A stretch of DNA of 64,000 nt from Umbelopsis ramanniana AG (GCF_025399195.1 NW_026252088.1:558001-622000); one strand, 5' to 3'; positions 35,368-47,627 are shown, counted from the first letter of the stretch. Numbers and translations: made by a program. Notes: generated by a model from the sequence alone, not told the origin.

Positions 35368-36679
35368 ATGAGCTCGTCTACCGGTGACTTTGTTGCAGGA
35401 TATTTCTTCGTTGGAACAGCCGTCATCGCATGTGTTTTCATCGGCTTGTCCGCATACTTTCGGCCAACACCATTGCGTATTTTTTGTCTTATCAACAATA
35501 TCATGACCATAGCTCAAGCGTCTTGTACGCTATCCTTCTGCTACGGAATGGCCAACATCAAATCCATCGTCATTCTTTTCTTCACCTGCCGACTGGGATA
35601 TGTCACATTAACAGCTTATGAGCTTTTGAAGATCGGAAACCGTATCCAGAAGAACAGATCCTCAGTGACGCGAGCAACCTTATTTTGGGCATTGTCGCCT
35701 GTTGTGGTATTTATTACACATTGTAGAGTTTAAAGTTTGAACATGTTTCTTGCGATTCTAACCCGTGCAACGAAAATAGGTACTGTATGTTATAGCTGAT
35801 GTTGCAGGCATCATAGTGTCTGGCATTAGTTCAACTGGCATCCCGCCTTTCTGGTAAGTCGATAATATGGTCACTTTCCGAATATATGCCCAAGAGCATT
35901 GTGGCATAAAAACTAACACCATTAATTAGGTTATACGTTGTTTCATCATGCCTTGGCCTGGTTCTTGCTGGAGGCTGCAATCTGTTTGCATGGGCTCCGA
36001 TTGTTAAACATTCTTACACGGATCCAGTAACCAAACCTGTAGCTTCTGCTGTGATTTGGTACTTTGTCACTCTTCATCTCATTGTTCCTGGTTTGATAGG
36101 ACAGGTAAATGTGAATGTGGTCTGTGAAACAACGTCAGTTTATTTTCTCTACTGATATTTCTGTCTATACAGTACATTGCTGTCTTCGCCTTAGGAAATG
36201 TCTGGTATCATGTCACATGGATTGTAGTGGAAGGCTGCTTGAGAATATTTTGCCAGGTAAGTGCTTCATCTCTTAATCTCAGCCATGTAATTATTCTACT
36301 AAACAGCCTAATTGTGCGCCTCTAGATTATATTTGGTGTTATTCCTCCAAGGGTATGTAGTATGAAATTGTAGTATTTATTCGTCTGCTTTGAAAAATAG
36401 CACTCTAATTTCCTGCCATGAACAATTTCTCCTATCAATCAGTTCATTTTGGACCCTATGGTAGACTTCATGAAACCTAAGCTTCAGTTACAAGTTACGA
36501 CCGATGATCGACCGAATGGATCGTCTGCGAATTCAAGGTCAACCAACCCACACTTCTTAGGACACTCTCCACTCAGCACGCCGGGCGTTTACAATTCCAC
36601 CATAGCACTGGCTGATGTTGATTATGATAAAGCTAGCTCTATTTATCAGCCATCTAGAGAAGCACAGGCCACTTATTGA
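35368..36679 (+). CDS. Orphan multi-pass (about seven-TM) membrane protein
   Basis: I do not recognise the family. The N-terminus, MSSSTGDFVAGYFFVGTAVI, runs directly into a first membrane helix. Further hydrophobic segments follow: LRIFCLINNIMTIAQASCTL, IKSIVILFFTCRLGYVTLTA, ATLFWALSPVVVF, LYVVSSCLGLVLAGGCNLFA, SAVIWYFVTLHLIVPGLIGQ and VFALGNVWYHVTWIVVEGCL. The order of about seven helices with short loops and a Ser/Thr-rich tail of about 80 residues (from ~36450) resembles a GPCR-like layout. Several very short exons are needed at 35790-36355, including one reading IIFGVIPPR, so the junctions are approximate. A 9-codon upstream frame (35361-35387) overlaps the start and could dampen translation. 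The gene sits immediately upstream of the P450/PhzF array on the same strand. Confidence 0.68.
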
Positions 36680-37397
36680 ATGTAGAATGGTTGATGCTGC
36701 ATACACATATTCCCGAAAATTGCATTTGTCCCACTTCTTCTTTTTTTTTTTCATATTAACGCAGCAGCACCATTTGCTTAGTTAATGGTTTCTAATGTAA
36801 TTTTATCATTCATCTCGTTTGTAATACAGGTGCTGCACAAAGTAGATAAATTATAGTTCACCTGAAGCATCTCGAATTGATAAACTTTAAGTAAAACAAT
36901 AATTAACCGGCCATTTAATCAATAGCAAAGACGACACATCCATTCTTTCATTATGGAAGTAGTCTTCTTTATCGTAGGAGAGGTCACAGTAGCTAATGAA
37001 TAATCTGGAAAATTACACCACTCGGTGTTCCACCACTTTGAGACAGGAGAACGTTACACAGCTTCCGAGAACTACGAGTTGTTCTCAGTTGTACCATTTT
37101 AGGTTGCGCCCGGTGGGCATTTTAACAGTATGGTCGGGTAGGAAAAACAGCAAATTCATTTTTGCTGTTAGACACTGGTTCCTCTAAGCACTAGGCACAT
37201 TGAAAACACATAGATCAGTGCAAAATTCAAGATCCAAAGTAAATGCAACGAAAAAATTGATCCATGCATTAGCATGTTACCTTGATAAATGTGTAATGCG
37301 GCAATTTTCTTTTTAAAGTTGTTGTGTGTGTGTCTGAGTAGTCACACAGCCTTTTTCCATCTTGAAAATCTCATCCTAGCCCCACTGTAGCCGACAT
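36680..37397. other. Intergenic region left of the P450/PhzF array
   Basis: No gene is seen. It is the likely promoter region of the first P450. A short GT repeat occurs near 37320-37332. Confidence 0.5.
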
Positions 37398-39511
37398 ATG
37401 TCCGTCAGAAGCATAGAAGGGATATACATTTACAGAGGTGTTGAAGCTATCAGTGGCAAACTTGCCCGGCTTTCAGCCTCGGATGCGGTGGGTATTGTGG
37501 CGGGTACGGCGGTCGCTTATTACTTGCTGCAAACCTTTATTTGTGACCCACTACACAACTTTCCGGGCCCTTTCGGCGCAAAATTATCCCGTATTTACGA
37601 ATCCAAAGTTAGAGCAAGTGGTAAAGAATATCTGATCACCGAGGGACTGCACCAAAAGTACGGGAATGTGGTTCGGATTGGTCTGTATCTTAGGCTCATC
37701 TACACCCTGCTTGCGAGCATGCACTAAATTGACTCTGCAGGTCACAATACCCTATCTATAAAGGATCCGGAAGCCATAAGACAGATTTACATGTCAGATA
37801 GATTTGTCAAGTCACCTTTTTATAAAGCTTTGACATTTGATGTAAGTCTGGCCAGTAGACATCGCACTGGAACGAGCTGCTCCCGATGTTAACATCGAAT
37901 TTTTAAGCGAGTACATCAGCTTACATCCACCGCCGACCCAGAGGAACATGCAAGATTCCGAAAGATTATGGCACCTGGATTTTCTCAAGCTCGGTTGGAC
38001 GAGCTAGAAGATGTGATTATGAATTCTGGTGTGGAAGCATTCTTGAAAAAGCTGGAGAGCCAGTATGCCGATAAAGATGTTGTCTGTAATCTTTTCACTG
38101 AGTTTCACTGTCTAGCTTTGGACATTCTTGGAGAACTAGCGTACGGAAAGAGCTTCAATATGATTCAGAGTCAGAGCCATCCATTTACGAAATGGCTGCG
38201 GGTAGGTAATAAACTGTCTGCCTATGCTAAAAGGTCCCTATCTAATTGCGACTTCTAATATAGCAACGACAAACATTGATACCATTGGTAAAGCATCTCT
38301 AGCCTTTCAGATGACTATGAGTTTGTATCTTACACTATTAGAAAATAGTGTAGCACATATCCATCTATCAACGACCATCCTTGGTTGTTGAAGATGCTGT
38401 TTCCGACTGGCTACCGCTCGTTCATGAGGATTCGGAAAGTAAGTATTAGGCAAGGAATAGCCAAAACCCATAGAGGTTAGTGCATTGTATGGCAATAGAG
38501 CTAAAATTCCCAAGTTTGGAGATGATTGTCTGGTAGATAGTGCAAAGAACAAAACCAACACAAGACGAGACTTCACGCAAATCCTCCGTAAAGCTATGAA
38601 AAATTGTGATCCAAATCAGCACATGTCTCCAACAGAATGTAGTCTGGCTTGCTTCATGCTTATAGTAGCGGGAACAGATACAACAAGCAACTCATTGTGT
38701 TTTACGCTGTACCTTTTGGCAAAGCATCCAGAAGTGAAGGATAGGCTATTCAATGACCTTGTGCGTCTCATGCCAGATAGTCAAGCGGTCTTGAAGTAGG
38801 TGTGATGTTATAAACCTGGAGTCTAATGCATATATGCTAACAACTCAAAAAAGATACAAGGATATTCGTAAGCAGGCTTTACCTTACTTGTGGGCTATCA
38901 TTATGGAAGCGACCAGAATGTTCCCAGCTGTGCCTGGAGGTCTTCCCAGAGTTTGTCCAGCAAGTGGTGAGACCATTGCGAATCGGTATATACCAGGAGG
39001 GGTAAGTCATTGGAGTTTGATAGATACCCTACCGGTGGATTTAATAGTAATTTTGACAAAACATCAATAGACCATCGTGCAAGTACCAACGTGGTCCATA
39101 CACCACGACGCCAGTATCTTTCCTGAACCATTCACTTTCATGCCAGATAGATGGCTACAGCTAGAGTCTAATGAACTTGCAAAGTATCACCTTGCTTTTT
39201 CACTTGGCCCACGAATGTGTGCGGGAAAAAAGTATGTATTGCCGTCTTAGTGGCTTCTCTCAATCAATCCACTAATTCTCATCTATCCTTCAGCTTGGGA
39301 ATGATGGAGATGACGCTCACACTGTGTCATTTGCTAAGGAGATATGATGTTCGTCTAAGCAACCCAGAAGAAAAAATGGACCTTTTGCAAACATTTGTTG
39401 CTAAACCAGGTGAGTGAACCGTACTGATAGTCATAACGCAAGCTGTAACTAAATTGTTGAATTACAGCCTCCATGACCACTAACGTGTACATTTCTAAGC
39501 GCCAAAAGTGA
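37398..39511 (+). CDS. Cytochrome P450 (array copy 1)
   Basis: A microsomal-type monooxygenase with about ten exons. The N-terminus has a hydrophobic helix (AVGIVAGTAVAYYLLQTFI) and the proline hinge FPGPFGAKLSRIYESK. Diagnostic elements are intact: EHARFRKIMAPGFSQARLDE (C-helix), I-helix motif AGTDTTSN near 38670, ExxR in MEATRMFPAVPGGLPRV near 38905, the PERF-like region MPDRWLQL, and the heme ligand loop FSLGPRMCAGK near 39206-39231 (FxxGxRxCxG). The final exons read LGMMEMTLTLCHLLRRYDV and end NVYISKRQK, with the stop at 39509-39511. A 24-nt microexon lies at 38264-38287. The next exon after ~38440 must begin at TTTGGAGATG, since other acceptors open stops. Length is roughly 490 residues. 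The CYP family cannot be assigned by eye; substrate is unknown. Confidence 0.88.
38264..38287 (+). other. 24-nt microexon of P450 copy 1
   Basis: Flanked by AATATAG and GTAAAGC, it encodes QRQTLIPL between the F/G-region exons. The same phase-0, 24-nt exon occurs in all four P450 genes of the array. Confidence 0.75.
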
Positions 39512-39800
39512 AGGGATATATGTGAACTATTCTACACTATAGTGATAGCTAATGTCAAACACTCAAAAGTTTCAGTAGTAGAAATATGTGTCTAGTACAC
39601 TCTTTTACGCTAGGGTCAAATAATAGAAGATATCGCAAAATTTGAACCGCCTGATTGTTGGCTTGGGCTGCTTGTCCAATGAGTACTCCGCTGATGTATC
39701 GAAGAGTTGAGAGAGCTGACTTGATTTGAGTCATAGCTCGCAGTTTATTACAAATCACGCTCACATTCTTTTTACTACCACACTTGACATCAAAGCAAAC

Positions 39801-40780
39801 ATGACTAGATCGTACCCATTCTATCAAGTCGACGCATTCACAGAAACTAAACTTGGTGGTAACCCCTGTGCCGTGTTTTTGAATGCAGACGACTTGAGCG
39901 ACGCGACTATGTTGGCAGTAGCCAAAGAGGTCAGGAAATCGAATAATATGCCTTTGTAAACAACTGTAATATATTTAATTGTTTATTCAACTCTTTCGTT
40001 TGTTAGATGAACCAATCCGAGTCAGCGTTTGTCGTAAAATCGTCAGTGGCAGACTTTGGAGCACGATATTGGACCACGGCCGAGGAGATACCTCTGGCTG
40101 GACATCCCACGGTGGCTACTATCTATACACTGATTCAGGCCGGTCTTATCGTTCTCAACAGTGAACATAAACGAGTGACGTTGGAATTGAGAGCTGGTGT
40201 GATTCCAATCGACATTTATTCCGCAAAAGACGGCAAGTTGGAGAGAATCGTGATGACCCAAGTACCTCCTCGCTTCCTATCTGAACATGATCCATCGGTC
40301 ATTTGCCCTATCTTCAATTTGACACCGGAAGATCTGATAGAAGGTGTTCCTATTCAAACTGTGTCAACTGGCACCCCCCAGTTGATGATCCCGCTCAAGT
40401 CAGAAGAGAGTCTGCGAAAAGCCCGCATTTCCGATATCGACGCCTATGTGAAGTACAAAGGCCAATCTGATTTCTTCTCGCCTCACTTATTCATTACGAA
40501 GGGTATTTCCGATGAAGCATCGGTATTTGCAAGGCACTTTGGAGTTCCCCCTGATCTTATGGAGGATCCAGCCACCGGATCAGCGACCGGAGGTATGAGT
40601 GCTTTCTTGGTAAAGTATGGACTTGTGGACAAGACGACCTTCATTGCTGAGCAGGGTCATTGGATGGGACGGCCAAGCACCATTCATGTTGAGGTCATAA
40701 AGGATGAAAAACGGAATATCAAGGACGTAAAGATTGGAGGCACGGCTGTTTTGGTGTTGAAGGGTGAATTGCTGTTATAA
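39801..40780 (+). CDS. PhzF-family isomerase (array copy 1)
   Basis: PhzF-fold proteins are cofactor-free isomerases or epimerases related to diaminopimelate epimerase; PhzF itself isomerises a dihydro-hydroxyanthranilate in phenazine synthesis. Exon 1 reads MTRSYPFYQVDAFTETKLGG and NPCAVFLNADDL. After a 77-base intron (39930-40006), exon 2 reads MNQSESAFVVKSSVADFGAR, where Glu of SES corresponds to the catalytic Glu45 of PhzF. IPLAGHPTVATIYTL carries the conserved GHPT, and EDPATGSATGGMSAFLVKYG the Asp and the glycine-rich loop of the active site. The length is 301 residues, usual for the family. No signal peptide is seen, so it should be cytosolic. It lies 289 bases after P450 copy 1 and 290 bases before copy 2, on the same strand. 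The substrate is unknown. Confidence 0.9.
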
Positions 40781-41070
40781 GAGTTATGCCTGGTATTTTT
40801 GTGGATTTTGTTAGTTTGCGACGTGGGTACTGTTCTGAATGAATGTTTTTTCCGTTTGTTTGAAAAAGAGAGAGTATGATGCTTGCTACCACTTTTTAAT
40901 AAAATGGCTTTTAATTTTCGTGCGTCTGCAGCCAAATGTACGACAATGTAGCAGATCACAAGGCAGGCTTACTGGGAGGTATAAGTTTCCCACTCATATG
41001 CCAATTCATAACTCTTTCCTCTTTGATCTCTTTTGCAACATATACTGTCCCTACTCACACTTTATTCTCA

Positions 41071-43210
41071 ATGGAAAACTACATAAACAGAGAGAAGGTG
41101 AACGAAACCATCCAAATTCTATTACACACCATATCGCATCTCAGTACAGCCGAAATTGTAGGCTACACGGCGGGCGCTTTGGCAGCTCGCTACATTATTG
41201 CAACGTTTGTGTTGGATAAACTCTCAGATATACCAGGACCATTTGCCGCAAAGCTTACACGGTTTTACGATGTCAAAATGAAGGCTTCTGGCAAGAGATA
41301 TGTGTTGATCGACGAACTTCATAAGAAGTACGGCAAAATAGTCCGCACGGGTAATGGGAGATGGTGCTATCTTGATTTGCAGTTAGCTCAGCCAGCCATT
41401 GATGATTAGAATTCCGATTTAGGGTATGACACTGTGTCCATTCACGACGCAGAAGCCGTCAAGCAAATCTATGGAGGCGAGAAGTTTCGAAAGGCTCCTT
41501 ACTATAGAGTCTTTCTTTTCAACGTGAGGAAAAAGAAAAATGTGGAGTAATTTATGCGTTCTTGAACTTACCCTTGCCGTTTCTAGAATACTTCCAATTT
41601 GATCGAGACCAGCGATCCCGTCCAACATGCCAGATACCGACGCATTTTTTCACCTGGATTCAGCCAGGCAACTCTAGACAGCCTTGAAGTCTTAATAATG
41701 GAATCAGGAATAATTGCTCTGATGAATAAGCTCAATGAAAAATACGCCGACAAACCTGTTATCTGCAATATCTTTAACGAGTTCCATTTGATGGCGTTCG
41801 ACATTCTGGGTGAACTAGCATATGGCAAAAGTTTCAATATGATTCAGAGAGAATCGCACCCTTTTCCAACATGGATAAAGGTAAAAAATGAATTAACATG
41901 GTTGTTGTTTGTTTTATCTTAATACTAACATTCGACTTGTGTGCGGGAACTTAGACTAGATCAACGATGATGCCGCTTGTAGGTCACCGATTTTGTAATG
42001 AAAACACAGCTCTACATTAACGTAACTCACATATCAAACTTGTAACCAGTGTACTACCTTTCCCGAGATCAACCACTATCCAAAGCTTTTAAGCATTTTC
42101 TTCCCGAAATCAAACGGAGCCACCATGGATATCATCAAGGTATGCCAAAAGAGAATGAGTGATTTGATATATTTTAAACCAACGGCTCTGCTGTTCTACT
42201 AAGCGCCCAATCCAGTTTTCTGAGAAATCATTAGGTGCTCGATTAGCGGACAAGGCAAATAATAGAAGAGATTTTACGCAATTGATGGTTGAAGCCATGA
42301 AGGCAGACAAAGAAGGCAATTATTTGACCGCTTCCGAAAGTCAGGTTGCATCTGTTGTTCTGCTCGTAGCTGGAACCGACACAACAAGCAACACCATGAC
42401 GTTTGTTGCATTTTTGCTGAGCAAGCATCCTCACGTCCAAGAGCGTTTGTTTCAGGAGCTGGAGGAGGCCATGCCAGACAGAAACGCAACGATCAAGTTA
42501 GTAATATCCATCAGCATAATCATGCAGAAGCCGCCACTAATTTTCGTCACAGTTACAAGGATGCTAAAAAAGAAAAGATACCATACCTATGGGCTGTCCT
42601 TATGGAGGTGACTCGTATATACCCTGCTGTACCAGGAGGTTTGCCTAGAGTTACACCGAAAGGAGGTGCAGTCATTGCTGGACAATTCATTCCCGAGGGG
42701 GTAAGTGCCACGTTTGATATTGACACTTGTGCTACATTTTCTAAGTGCTCATTTCGTAGACTGTCGTTGAGGTACCAACGTGGTCTCTCCACCATGATCC
42801 AGCTCTATTCGCCGATCCTTTCGAGTTCAGGCCCGAGAGATGGTTAGGAGACGATGCCGAAGAGCTGTCGAAGAATCACCTTGTCTTTTCAGTTGGTCCA
42901 CGAATGTGCGCCGGCAAAAAGTAAGTCATAAGCTGAATGTCGAGAAATCTCTTGTTGTGCGCTTATTTAAATAACAATTACTGATAGCCTGGCTATGATG
43001 GAAATGACCTTGGCCATGGCTCACTTTTATCGACGCTTTGCTGTAACACTTGCTGATCCTAACGAAACCATGCCTTTAATGCAACAATTCATTATGAAGC
43101 CAAGTAAGTCGATTGGATGCTTTCGGTGGAGCCCCATTTCTTGCTAATTTTTGGACTTCCATATAGAATCTCTGCAGTTGAACGTCTATTTGCGAAGCAG
43201 GGATCATTAA
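41071..43210 (+). CDS. Cytochrome P450 (array copy 2)
   Basis: The start MENYINREKVNETIQILLHT was chosen because it aligns with the starts of the other copies; an in-frame ATG at 40936 would add a hydrophobic 45-residue extension that has no counterpart. After TAEIVGYTAGALAARYIIAT comes the hinge DIPGPFAAKLTRFYDVKMKA. The C-helix region is HARYRRIFSPGFSQATLDSL. The I-helix motif AGTDTTSNTM (near 42370), ExxR (EVTRIYPAVPGGLPRV, near 42605), PERF-like RPERWLGDDAEE after splicing, and the heme loop FSVGPRMCAGK (42890-42921) are intact. The last exon is LQLNVYLRSRDH. Microexon at 41955-41978. Length is about 495 residues. Closest by eye to copies 1 and 3. Confidence 0.88.
41955..41978 (+). other. 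24-nt microexon of P450 copy 2
   Basis: Flanked by AACTTAG and GTAGGTC, it encodes TRSTMMPL in phase 0, equivalent to the microexon in the other three copies. Confidence 0.75.
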
Positions 43211-43711
43211 GCGCAGTGTGAAAAGAGTTCATTTCGACTGGTGTGAAACCAATTGATACTGAACGGCAGCTCATAGTTTAACCATCTGTTAGAATCTTCT
43301 TACCATTTTCTGATTGCCAAAATTACATTCCATCCCATTATCCATTTCCATTCATTATACATATGGCTACTGTCTAATACATTATTATTCTGGGTGTTAC
43401 ATTAAAAGCTATCTTTACTTGGCCATACATCCATACCAACTGGTTATACTTATTGATCATAGCGGTTAATCATATTTGCCGCTACGGACCGCTTTCAGAA
43501 CCATCAAATTTGGCCGAAAAGCATTGCATCAAAGGTGTATTTGCTTCGTTTTACATTAAATTCGTCTGAGACGTCATGGCAAATGAAACGGGTAAATCAT
43601 GGGGCGGCGGTGAATATTTCAACCGTGAATAAGCGAAATTTTTCCGTGCCAAAAGAATAATAAATACAGTGGGCCCGTCTGACTCTCAACCACCTTTAAA
43701 CAAACAAAAAT
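43211..43711. other. Intergenic region between the two P450-PhzF-P450 modules
   Basis: This 501-base gap separates P450 copy 2 from copy 3 and marks the likely junction of the duplicated modules. No gene is seen. An AATAAATA element about 50 bases before the copy 3 start may serve as a TATA-like box. Confidence 0.5.
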
Positions 43712-45873
43712 ATGCAGATCGAGAATTCTTTCAACCTCGAAAAGCTAAGCGACACCGCCCAAAAGTTGCTTAGTACCATACGCGAAGCGAACAAAATGGA
43801 GGTTGTGGGTGTCATTGCTTGTGCTTTGACGGCCCAGTATGTTATCAATACCTTTTTGCTGGATCGCCTCCGCGCCATACCCGGTCCGTTCGTGGCTAAA
43901 CTATCGCGCTTTTACGATGTCAAACTAAAGGCATCTGGCAAGGCGTGGCTGCTGATCGACGAGCTTCATAATAAATACGGCAAAGTGGTTCGAACAGGTA
44001 AGATTTCATATACCACCAGCGACAGAGGCATACCTGCCGTGCTCACTTTACCTATTTAAGGCTATAATACTGTGTCGATCCGAGATCTAGACGCCGTCAA
44101 GCAAATATATGGAAATGAAAGGTTCCGCAAGTCGTCTTTTTATGATGCGTTCGTTTTCAATGTGAGAAAAGAAAACCTTCTTGTTCAACATATTCGATGC
44201 TCATACACTGACTTCACATCACTTACCTAACAGGGGGCTCATAACATGTTTGCGACCACTGTCCCCACAGATCACGCCAGGTACCGCCGCATATTAGCAC
44301 CGGGATTCAGCCAGGCAACCCTCGACGGTCTAGAAGATGTCATAATGGACTCAGGTATTCTTGCTTTAATGGACAAATTCGATACAAAGTTCGCAAATCA
44401 GCATGTCGTCTGCAATTTGTTTGACGAATTCCATCTTCTGGCATTTGATATTCTTGGCGAAATGGCCTATGGCAAAAGCTTTGATATGATTAAGTTACAA
44501 TCTCATCCATTTGCCGACTGGCTGAAGGTACAAACACATTCTATTTGTAGATACATGATTTATTTATGTACTAATGCTCCAACAACCTCGTAAAGACACG
44601 AACCAAGCAGATGCCAGTTGTAAGTGACGCGGATGACCAGGCACTTTGAAGGTTGGCATCGAGATACTTACCTTGCATTCGATGCAGACGACCACTTTTC
44701 CTGGTATAAACCGTTATCCCCGGTTATTAGGCCTGTTGTTTCCTCGAGCAGCAAAAGCTACCGAAAATATCTTCGACGTAAGCACTGAAAAGGCGATCAT
44801 AAATTAACGGGTTATATCAATAATTCTGACTCCTTGCTTGAAACCAGTTCTCGAAAAAGTCAATGGAGGATCGGTTAGCTGATAAGGACAACACAAGAAG
44901 AGATTTCACGGCACTGATGTTGGCGGCTTTGGATTCAGACAAGAAGTCTAATTACTTGACCGTGCCCGAGAGCCAGGTAGCATCCGTCATGTTGATAGTT
45001 GCCGGAACCGACACCACTAGCAACTCCATGACCTTCATTGCGTTCTTGTTGGGTAAACACCCCAAAGTCAAAGAACGTCTGTTCCAGGAATTGGTTCAAG
45101 CCATGCCTGATAAGAACTCAACCTTGAGGTTCGCTTTCACACTACTGGCCCAACAGAATATGCTTTAACCCGTACTTACCGATTTCTATCATAGATATAA
45201 GGATGCTAGAAAGGATCAGTTGCCATATCTGTGGGCTGTCATGATGGAAGCGACTCGTTTGTATCCTGCCGTGCCTGGTGGTTTACCTAGAGTGACTCCA
45301 AAGGGAGGCGAAATTATCGGTGGACAGTTCATTCCTGAAGGAGTAAGTTTATTTTCTGGATACAATAGGGTCATCATTACTTTTGGTTAACAGGTTTACC
45401 TCTTAGACGATTGTCGAAGTGCCAGCGTGGTCAATCCAGCACGATGCGAGCATATTCGAAGAGCCTTTTGAATTCAAGCCAGAAAGGTGGTTAGCCGACG
45501 ACTCTGAGGAGTTGGCCAAGCACCACCTTCTGTTCTCATATGGTCCACGTATGTGTGCTGGCAAGAAGTAAGTAGTAGACTTAGGGATGACGCCTGCAGT
45601 GGCCGTAATATTAATCACCATTGAACAGCTTGGCTATGATGGAGATGACCTTGACTATGGCTCACTTGTTCCGACGGTACGACTTTAACTTTGCTGATCC
45701 AAGCGAGACAATGCCTTTGGTGCAGGCATTCATAATGAAGCCACGTAAGTAAATCGTCAGTTTGCTGACGGAGCTCATCTTCGTCTCTGCCTGATCTCTG
45801 TATACTTACCAAATGTACACCTTTACTAGGATCTCAAGAGTTGAATGTCTACCTGCGTAGCAGAGATCAATAG
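43712..45873 (+). CDS. Cytochrome P450 (array copy 3)
   Basis: It starts MQIENSFNLEKLSDTAQKLL, followed by a membrane helix (VVGVIACALTAQYVINTFLL) and the hinge AIPGPFVAKLSRFYDVKLKA. The first intron follows VVRTG (donor near 43998). The C-helix region is HARYRRILAPGFSQATLDGL. The I-helix motif is AGTDTTSNSM (45003 onward), ExxR is in MEATRLYPAVPGGLPRV (near 45247), and the heme loop is FSYGPRMCAGK (45536-45568). The last exon is ELNVYLRSRDQ, with the stop at 45871-45873. All catalytic motifs look intact. Microexon at 44596-44619. About 495 residues. It opens the second module and resembles both copy 2 and copy 4. Confidence 0.88.
44596..44619 (+). other. 24-nt microexon of P450 copy 3
   Basis: Flanked by CGTAAAG and GTAAGTG, it encodes TRTKQMPV in phase 0, as in the other copies. 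Confidence 0.75.
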
Positions 45874-46175
45874 ATCTATTGTAGCTGTCTGGGAATTTTT
45901 AAACCCGCTAAACAACGCGACGCTTTAATTAGTCTTCGATTGTACCTTCGATCTGAATATAAATTTTGCCATCGTGCAATTATCAATATATCTGCCCTCA
46001 GTAGAAGACGACAAGCTCTCGCAACTATTTTGTCATTGTCAATCGAGGTTGTATTGTGGCCTTCAATTGTAACGCTAGAGATGACGCATACTGCGCAAGT
46101 ACAAACATGAGTCACGCAGGACATCAGTTAAACATGAAAATAATTCAAATTTCCCACAAGTTGGAGATTGTCACC
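45874..46175. other. Intergenic region, P450 copy 3 to PhzF copy 2
   Basis: A 302-base gap matching in size the 289-base gap between P450 copy 1 and PhzF copy 1. I see no additional gene. Confidence 0.5.
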
Positions 46176-47154
46176 ATGGCAAAATCATATCCATACTATC
46201 AAGTTGACGCCTTTACCCAGGTACGGCTTGGTGGTAACGCTTGTGCTGTGTTTCTAGACACTGATGACATGGACGACACAACAATGCTGGCCGTTGCTAG
46301 AGAGGTATAGTCTATATACTCTTACCTCTTTCAAATGAATTGAAAACACCGCTTTCTCAACTACGGAGCATGCCAATTAGATGAATTTATCTGAATCGTC
46401 TTTCGTAGTCAAGTCACGCGTAGCAGATTATGGAGCAAGGTACTGGACGACGGTTGCTGAAATTCCCATGGCGGGGCATCCCACAGTGGCAACTATCTAC
46501 GCTCTGATTCAGGCTGGGCGGATCGAAATCCACACTGAGCACCAACAGATCACATTGGAGTTGAGAGTAGGTATAATTCCAATCGATATCTATTCGACAA
46601 AGGATGGAAAAGTTGAGAAGATCATGATGACTCAGAAGCAACCAGAATTTCTATCCATTCACAACCCATCTATCATCTGTCCACTGTTCAATTTGACTCC
46701 TGATGATATACTGGAAGGAGTTCCAATCCAAACGGTATCGACTGGCACGCCACAGGTGATGTTTCCGCTCAAGTCCGAAGCAAGCTTGAGGAAAGTGCGC
46801 ATTGCCGAGCCCGAAGCGTACACTCAGTACAGGACGCAATCCGACTTCTTCTCGCCTCATTTCTTTATTTGCGTAGGCATCTCTGAAGGCGCCTCGACGT
46901 TTGCAAGGCACTTTATGCCTCCACCCAACCTGTCCGAAGACCCTGCTACTGGGTCCGCTACTGGAGGAATGAGTGCTTACTGCACCAAGTACAAGCTGTT
47001 GGACAAGAAAAAATTCATTGCAGAGCAGGGACATTGGATAAGTCGCCCTAGTAAAATCCATGTAGAGGTAGAAAAGGATACAGGAGGCGAGACTAAGTAT
47101 GTCAAAATTGGAGGGCAAGCGGTCCTAGTGCTTAAGGGAGAGCTGTTATTGTAG
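46176..47154 (+). CDS. PhzF-family isomerase (array copy 2)
   Basis: This is a close paralogue of the copy at 39801, of the same length (301 residues) and with the single intron in the same place. Exon 1 starts MAKSYPYYQVDAFTQVRLGG. Exon 2 (from 46381) begins MNLSESSFVVKSRVADYGAR with the catalytic Glu in SES; IPMAGHPTVATIYALIQ and EDPATGSATGGMSAYCTKYK carry the other active-site loops. The two copies look about two-thirds or more identical by eye, with the same C-terminal VLVLKGELLL. Differences cluster in MPPPNLS and in the KIHVEVEKD stretch. The start at 46176 is preferred over an upstream in-frame ATG (46056) because it aligns with copy 1. Its place between P450 copies 3 and 4 mirrors that of copy 1. 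Confidence 0.9.
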
Positions 47155-47627
47155 GAAGTTGTTCCATTACCAGTAGGGTACATTTACCTTGAATTCTTTT
47201 ATGAGCTTGATAAACGTATGAACCTTCTCTTTGAAGCTATGAGTGTTTTCAGTGAAGTATACAGCAATGTGCGGCCCTGAAATCAAAGTGGATCTAACTG
47301 CGCGCATGCCCGAGTTTCTTGAAAGGCAGTCGATTTGTCCGTAATTTGTGGAGCCATATTCCCTTCGGCTATGGACTTGTGGTAAATCTACAATTGATGA
47401 GAACATATTAAGCGAGGATTATTCAACTTAGAAGTGAGGAAAAGTTTGAAAATTCGAATGAAATAGGTGAAAATATTTTCTGGGAATGGTCAATGATGTT
47501 TCATTGTTACGGGCCGGCGTGACAACCTTTTCTTGCACAAAATTTGAGCCACTAAATTTCCCGGTGAAATTTGACTTAAATACTTCTTATGATCGCACTC
47601 ACCACCTTGCTACTTCAACATAAAAAG
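47155..47627. other. Intergenic region, PhzF copy 2 to P450 copy 4
   Basis: No gene is seen. The region contains a TTAAATACT element about 50 bases upstream of the copy 4 start, similar to the AATAAATAC before copy 3. Confidence 0.45.

Noticed and set aside
40936-41070. N-terminal extension of P450 copy 2
   Set aside because: It would add about 45 residues not found in the three paralogues; the start at 41071 aligns with them.
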